This document shows positions 4,569-7,537 of a stretch of DNA of 7,537 bases, piece after piece. A program made the position numbers and the translations under genes. The notes under the pieces were generated by a model. The model saw only the letters and a list, made by a program, of their open reading frames with translations, was not told the DNA's origin and did not search any database. Position 1 is the stretch's first letter, and the number at the start of each line of letters is the position of its first letter. The DNA comes from an uncultured bacterium (GTDB taxonomy: Bacteria; Bacillota; Clostridia; Lachnospirales; Lachnospiraceae): positions 1 through 7,537 of the forward strand of contig CAMBUC010000096.1 in NCBI GenBank assembly GCA_945871045.1. The letters run 5' to 3'.

Positions 4569-5975
4569 TTAGAAACGATTTATTTTTAAAGAAAAAATAA
4601 ATGTGCTGCCTTCTCCCGGTTTCGACTCTACCGACATACTTCCCTGATGCAGGGAAGCGATTTCTTTTACAATGGAAAGTCCCAGTCCGCTGCCCTGACT
4701 TCCACGGGACACATCTGCCTGATAAAACCGATTCCATATCTGTGGCAGTTCCTCTGCACGCATCCCGATCCCGTCATCCGATACGGATAACCGAACCTGT
4801 TCCTCTGTCCGGCTCAACTGAACCAGAATGTGTCCGTTGGGTTTTCCGTAACGGTAAGCATTCACGATCAGATTATTTAAAAGTTGTATTAGCAGTTCTT
4901 TGTTTCCTTGTATAAAAATATCTTTTTCGATCTCGCTTCTCAAACAAATCTCTTTTTCACGGATCAAAGCCATATCCTGACAAACGGCTTCTACTAATTG
5001 TGAAAAATTCAAAGGTTCCAACTCAATGGACGTTTTCTTTTGTTCCAACCGGGTCACTGTCAAAAGTTCGTTTATCATCGTTGACATCCTTTGCCCCTGA
5101 CGTTCGATCAACTGCAGCGCCTCCATATATTCCTCCCGGGTCTGTGGCTCACTCAGGGAGTACTCACATTGCGATAAAATGACAGAGACCGGTGTCCGAA
5201 GTTCATGGGAAGCATCCGATGTAAATTTTTTTTGCTGAAGGAAAACCTTTTCCATGCGATCAAACATTTCATCAAAGGTATTTGCCAGCCGATGAAGGTC
5301 ATCGTTTCCTTTTCCGATATGAATTCTTTTACTCAGGTCGTCCCCTTCCCGAATACTATCTACAGCCGCCTGTATCTTCTTAACAGGCTTGAGACAATTA
5401 CCTGCGATCCAATAACCTCCGATCACTGCCAGAAAACACAACGCCAGCAATAAGATCAGGGAAATCCTTGCTAGAAAATGAATCTTCTGTGTCCCCGTCT
5501 CTTCAGAAACAATTCCCCGAAGCCAGAGTTCTTCCAGATTTTCTCCCTGTAAATGATGATCATAGATATAATATCTGATTCCCTTACACCGGATGGTCTG
5601 TATGGTTCCATTTACAAAAGGCTTGTCTTCCGCAGCCTTTGCCACCGGATTTTCCCCATACAACAGCGTTCCCGGTTCTTCATACAAGGCGGTGTAAACA
5701 TGATTCACAACATCAAGAAAATCATCATCAATTTCCAGATAACCTTCTTTATATTCCATGTATAGATCGCTGTCTCCGTCGGTGTTTTCTACGATCTCAT
5801 AATATTCAATTTCATCCACATTGTTTTCTACAATTTCAATGAGCTGATCCTGTATTCCTTTCTGAAGCACCACGCCACTGAGCGTTAATTCGGAAAAAAT
5901 CGTCAGGATCGTCATTAAAATAATCGCAATCGAAAACCACAGTGTGATTTTCCAACGAATCGACCAACCTTTCAT
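4569..5975 (-). CDS. Membrane sensor histidine kinase (HAMP, HisKA, HATPase)
   Basis: The product is 468 residues with classical architecture. Transmembrane helix 1 is at about 10-35. An acidic extracytoplasmic sensor region (about 36-168) is rich in Glu/Asp/Tyr. Transmembrane helix 2 is at about 169-192. A HAMP linker spans about 193-245. The HisKA H-box is F-TSDASHELRTP with phospho-acceptor His257, the N-box is LLNNLIVNAYRYG with Asn372, the G1 box is DDGIGM (400-405) and the G2 box is GSGLGL (428-433). It should autophosphorylate and pass phosphate to the adjacent regulator. The ATG overlaps the regulator's stop codon by 4 nt (ATGA), with GGGAGGAAGG just before it, so the two are translationally coupled. 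The signal is unknown; the acidic sensor region would fit a cation or cationic peptide, but that is speculation. Confidence 0.95.
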   Translation of the reverse strand: MKGWSIRWKITLWFSIAIILMTILTIFSELTLSGVVLQKGIQDQLIEIVENNVDEIEYYEIVENTDGDSDLYMEYKEGYLEIDDDFLDVVNHVYTALYEEPGTLLYGENPVAKAAEDKPFVNGTIQTIRCKGIRYYIYDHHLQGENLEELWLRGIVSEETGTQKIHFLARISLILLLALCFLAVIGGYWIAGNCLKPVKKIQAAVDSIREGDDLSKRIHIGKGNDDLHRLANTFDEMFDRMEKVFLQQKKFTSDASHELRTPVSVILSQCEYSLSEPQTREEYMEALQLIERQGQRMSTMINELLTVTRLEQKKTSIELEPLNFSQLVEAVCQDMALIREKEICLRSEIEKDIFIQGNKELLIQLLNNLIVNAYRYGKPNGHILVQLSRTEEQVRLSVSDDGIGMRAEELPQIWNRFYQADVSRGSQGSGLGLSIVKEIASLHQGSMSVESKPGEGSTFIFSLKINRF

Positions 5976-6646
5976 CCTTCCTCCCGAAGCACATAACCTC
6001 TCCCCCGAACCGTATGGATCAGTTTCTTTTCCTGCCCCTCATCTATTTTTTTCCTGAGATAACTGATATAGACATCTACCACATTCGTACCACCCTCATA
6101 ATCGAAATTCCAGATATGATTTTCGATTTTTTCTCTGGATAGTATCACCCCTGTGTTATGCATCATATATTCTAAAAGCGCATATTCCTTTGCCGAGAGA
6201 ATGATCTCCCTGCCGCCGCGCGTGACCTTTTGCGTACTGCAATCCAGCACCAGATCCGAAACGGCAAGTTCATTTTTTGAAGCGCCGCTTCTGGTGCGCA
6301 GCAAAACCCGCAGCCTGGCACAAAGTTCCTCCAGCGAAAAAGGTTTTACCAGATAATCATTGGCACCGCTATCCAGTCCCAACACCCGGTCTTCGATCCC
6401 ATCTTTGGCTGTCAAAAAAATAACCGGCGTATCTTTCTGTTCTCTTCTTAACTGTTTCAACACCTCAAGGCCACTGACCTTTGGCATCATGATATCTAAA
6501 ACGATCGCATCATATTCAGCCGCTTCCAGACATTCCAAGGCCTCTGCTCCATTCAGGCAGCTGTCTACCGAATATCCTTCCTTCGTCAGCCTCTTGGTCA
6601 AAATATGATTCAAATCCTGCTCATCCTCTGCTAATAAAAGCCGCAT
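5972..6646 (-). CDS. OmpR/PhoB-family response regulator
   Basis: The product is 224 residues, the usual family length. The receiver domain (1-118) has acidic Glu7-Asp8, phosphorylated Asp51 in IVLDIMMP, switch Thr79 in FLTAKD and Lys101 in LVKPF. The winged-helix DNA-binding domain (about 125-222) shows LSAKEYALLEYMM, REKIENHIW, then VDVYISYLRKKI and TVRGRGYVL. The full set of residues suggests a phosphorylation-dependent transcription factor. ATG at 6644-6646 follows AAAGGAGG with a 10-nt spacer. It is first in an operon with the kinase and PepSY genes, resembling other Firmicute two-component systems linked to PepSY proteins. It is transcribed divergently from a flavin-reductase-like gene, which is a possible target as well as its own promoter. 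Confidence 0.95.
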   Translation of the reverse strand: MRLLLAEDEQDLNHILTKRLTKEGYSVDSCLNGAEALECLEAAEYDAIVLDIMMPKVSGLEVLKQLRREQKDTPVIFLTAKDGIEDRVLGLDSGANDYLVKPFSLEELCARLRVLLRTRSGASKNELAVSDLVLDCSTQKVTRGGREIILSAKEYALLEYMMHNTGVILSREKIENHIWNFDYEGGTNVVDVYISYLRKKIDEGQEKKLIHTVRGRGYVLREEG

Positions 6647-6679
6647 GCCTGCAATTCCTCCTTTCCGAAATCTACTGCT

Positions 6680-6708
6680 ATGATATGAAAAAAATATCTA
6701 TCCTGCAA
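6680..6708 (-). promoter_or_regulatory. Predicted promoter of the two-component operon
   Basis: On the minus strand TATCAT (6680-6685, 5 of 6) is a good -10. The -35 at 17 nt is weak (TTGCAG, 6703-6708, 3 of 6), which is common at promoters needing an activator. An AT-rich dyad (6717-6743) lies just upstream, where a regulator could bind. Confidence 0.4.
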
Positions 6709-6716
6709 GTAAATTC

Positions 6717-6743
6717 GTACAAAAAATCCCGTTTTTTTTGTAC
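6717..6743. repeat. AT-rich dyad between divergent promoters
   Basis: GTACAAAAAA (6717-6726) and TTTTTTGTAC (6734-6743) form perfect 10-bp arms around TCCCGTT. The dyad sits between the -35 elements of the two divergent promoters (6703-6708 on minus, 6751-6756 on plus), the usual place for a shared operator. The A/T runs could also give intrinsic DNA curvature. No binding protein can be named. Confidence 0.5.
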
Positions 6744-6750
6744 AAAGTTT

Positions 6751-6779
6751 TTGCATACCCCAGGCAATTATGCTATGCT
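6751..6779 (+). promoter_or_regulatory. Predicted sigma-A-type promoter of the flavin-reductase-like gene
   Basis: TTGCAT (6751-6756, 4 of 6) and TATGCT (6774-6779, 4 of 6) are 17 nt apart. Transcription would start near 6786, leaving a leader of about 57 nt that contains a tiny ORF. Confidence 0.5.
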
Positions 6780-6809
6780 AAGAACAGATCATTTAAGGAG
6801 CAGTATGTG

Positions 6810-6830
6810 ATGCCCGTCAATATTACGTAA
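6810..6830 (+). CDS. Possible six-codon leader ORF
   Basis: ATG CCC GTC AAT ATT ACG TAA encodes MPVNIT. It has its own AAGGAG (6795-6800) with a 9-nt spacer, and its stop codon overlaps the AAAGGAG that serves the next gene. The same AAGGAG also sits 4 nt before an ATG-TGA start-stop pair (6804-6809). This may be a translational-coupling or attenuation leader, or a chance second ribosome binding site. Confidence 0.3.
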   Translation: MPVNIT

Positions 6831-6842
6831 AGGAGATTTTAT

Positions 6843-7361
6843 ATGCATACATTTCAACCTTACCCAACAGATCTTCTCGACATCAATCCTTTTACAAAAA
6901 TCGGAACCGAATGGATGGCAGTAACTGCCGGCGATGATAAAAAAGCAAACACCATGACCGCCAGCTGGGGCACGATCGGTGTTCTTTGGGGAAAAAATGT
7001 TGTAACGATCTATATTCGCGACAGCCGCTACACAAAAGAATTTATTGACAAACAGGAGACGTTCTCTCTGACATTCTTTGACAAGCAGAACAAAGACAAC
7101 AAACGTGCCCTCAAGTATTTCGGAGCCGTTTCCGGACGCAACGAAGACAAGATCGCCAATGCAAAAATGCATTTAGATTATTCCTCTGATGGCACACCGT
7201 ACATCGACGAGGGAAATCTTGTTCTGATCTGCCGCAAGATGTCTGCCACCAAGATCCTGCCGGATGGATTCATTGACGATTCCATTGACAGTACCTGGTA
7301 CAAAGACAAAGACTACCACACGATGTATGTGGCAGAGATCACTGAGATTTTGGCCAGATAG
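6843..7361 (+). CDS. Flavin reductase family protein (FMN-binding split barrel)
   Basis: The product is 172 residues, typical of short single-domain flavin reductase-like proteins. The N-terminal part carries the family hallmark around residues 33-50 (KKANTMTASWGTIGVLWG), where flavin binding is expected. A R-D-S-R-Y-T-x-E-F-I stretch follows (59-68), then FSLTFFD at about 74-80. Family members bind FMN and reduce flavin, iron or small electron acceptors with NAD(P)H, or act as flavoredoxin-like carriers in anaerobes; the substrate here is not evident. It is cytoplasmic, with no signal peptide. ATG at 6843 has AAAGGAG with a 7-nt spacer. It is monocistronic with its own promoter and terminator, and divergent from the two-component operon, which could control it. 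Confidence 0.88.
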   Translation: MHTFQPYPTDLLDINPFTKIGTEWMAVTAGDDKKANTMTASWGTIGVLWGKNVVTIYIRDSRYTKEFIDKQETFSLTFFDKQNKDNKRALKYFGAVSGRNEDKIANAKMHLDYSSDGTPYIDEGNLVLICRKMSATKILPDGFIDDSIDSTWYKDKDYHTMYVAEITEILAR

Positions 7362-7386
7362 ATCGTTCTTTTTCGGACGTAAGACC

Positions 7387-7455
7387 AAAAAGGAGATATA
7401 TTTTCTGTGCTGCACCTGACGTGCGAAAGCACAGAAAACATATCTCCCTTTTTTT
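7387..7455 (+). terminator. Long nested hairpin terminator of the flavin-reductase-like gene
   Basis: The left arm (7387-7411) and right arm (7428-7455) pair over about 25 bp, with one bulged base and one A-C mismatch. The apical region contains GCAC...GTGC, which can form its own small stem. The plus-strand hairpin ends in a run of seven T. On the minus strand it ends in five T, so it could work in both directions. It starts 26 nt after the stop codon. Confidence 0.8.
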
Positions 7456-7484
7456 GAGCTTACCGGTTTGTGCTATTCTTTTTT

Positions 7485-7513
7485 CGTAACTGTTCAGTAC
7501 CTTCACAGTTACG
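7485..7513. repeat. 9-bp inverted repeat in the gene-free right end
   Basis: CGTAACTGT (7485-7493) and ACAGTTACG (7505-7513) are perfect arms around an 11-base loop. A T run precedes it on plus and an A run follows on the minus strand, so it does not terminate transcription in either direction. It may be a dispersed palindromic repeat. The rest of 7456-7537 holds no gene I can support. Confidence 0.5.
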
Positions 7514-7537
7514 ATGCAAAAATCCATGAAAATCGTC

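Noticed and set aside
6789..7172. Minus-strand frame of 127 codons
   Set aside because: It is antisense to the flavin reductase gene, which has a good start, a hallmark motif and a terminator.
7173..7527. Two minus-strand frames at the right end (7173-7415 and 7339-7527)
   Set aside because: They overlap the flavin reductase, its terminator hairpin and an inverted repeat. No ribosome binding site or protein-like pattern was seen.
1..7537. CRISPR array, tRNA, rRNA or riboswitch
   Set aside because: I saw no regularly spaced repeats, no tRNA-like cloverleaf and no recognisable riboswitch or rRNA sequence on reading both strands.

Overview
The window looks like chromosomal DNA from a low-GC Gram-positive anaerobe, most likely a gut Clostridia of the Lachnospiraceae type. 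This rests on AGGAGG-type ribosome binding sites, sigma-A-like promoters, a clostridial SpoIID-like/peptidoglycan-binding protein remnant, a PepSY two-component operon and U-tract terminators. The genus cannot be read from the sequence alone.

Left part (about 1-2580) appears to be an accessory block, with every gene on the minus strand, so it reads from right to left. First comes a small acidic protein (2226-2375), then a MNT nucleotidyltransferase (1879-2205) that overlaps a HEPN-domain protein (1487-1894). Together these last two form a MNT/HEPN toxin-antitoxin module ending at a strong terminator (1427-1457). A new promoter (1350-1378) serves two tandem small genes (1056-1292 and 852-1043), which are paralogues of each other and of unknown function. 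After a probable terminator, a third promoter serves a polytopic membrane protein (67-726). Another gene starts at position 31 and leaves the window. The block abuts a 5'-truncated plus-strand gene (from about 2581 to 3168) that has lost its N-terminal half. This makes about 2580 a probable insertion or deletion junction.

Middle part (3169-3913): a large perfect palindrome and a bidirectional terminator separate the truncated gene from a convergent stand-alone CheY-type receiver (3277-3642), which has its own promoter. A further terminator follows at 3850-3872.

Right part (3914-7537): a minus-strand operon encodes an OmpR/PhoB response regulator, a membrane histidine kinase (4-nt ATGA overlap) and a secreted protein with two PepSY domains. 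The third gene is preceded by an inverted repeat touching its ribosome binding site. The regulator is divergently transcribed from a flavin-reductase-like gene (6843-7361). The shared intergenic region holds two promoters, an AT-rich dyad between them and a tiny ORF with its own ribosome binding site. The flavin reductase ends at a long nested hairpin terminator, followed by a second inverted repeat and no further gene.

The most interesting items are the MNT/HEPN module with its extra small upstream gene, the tandem paralogous small genes with a shared DWRAD...YD motif, and the probable junction that truncates the SpoIID-like gene. No functional assignment here was checked against a database.
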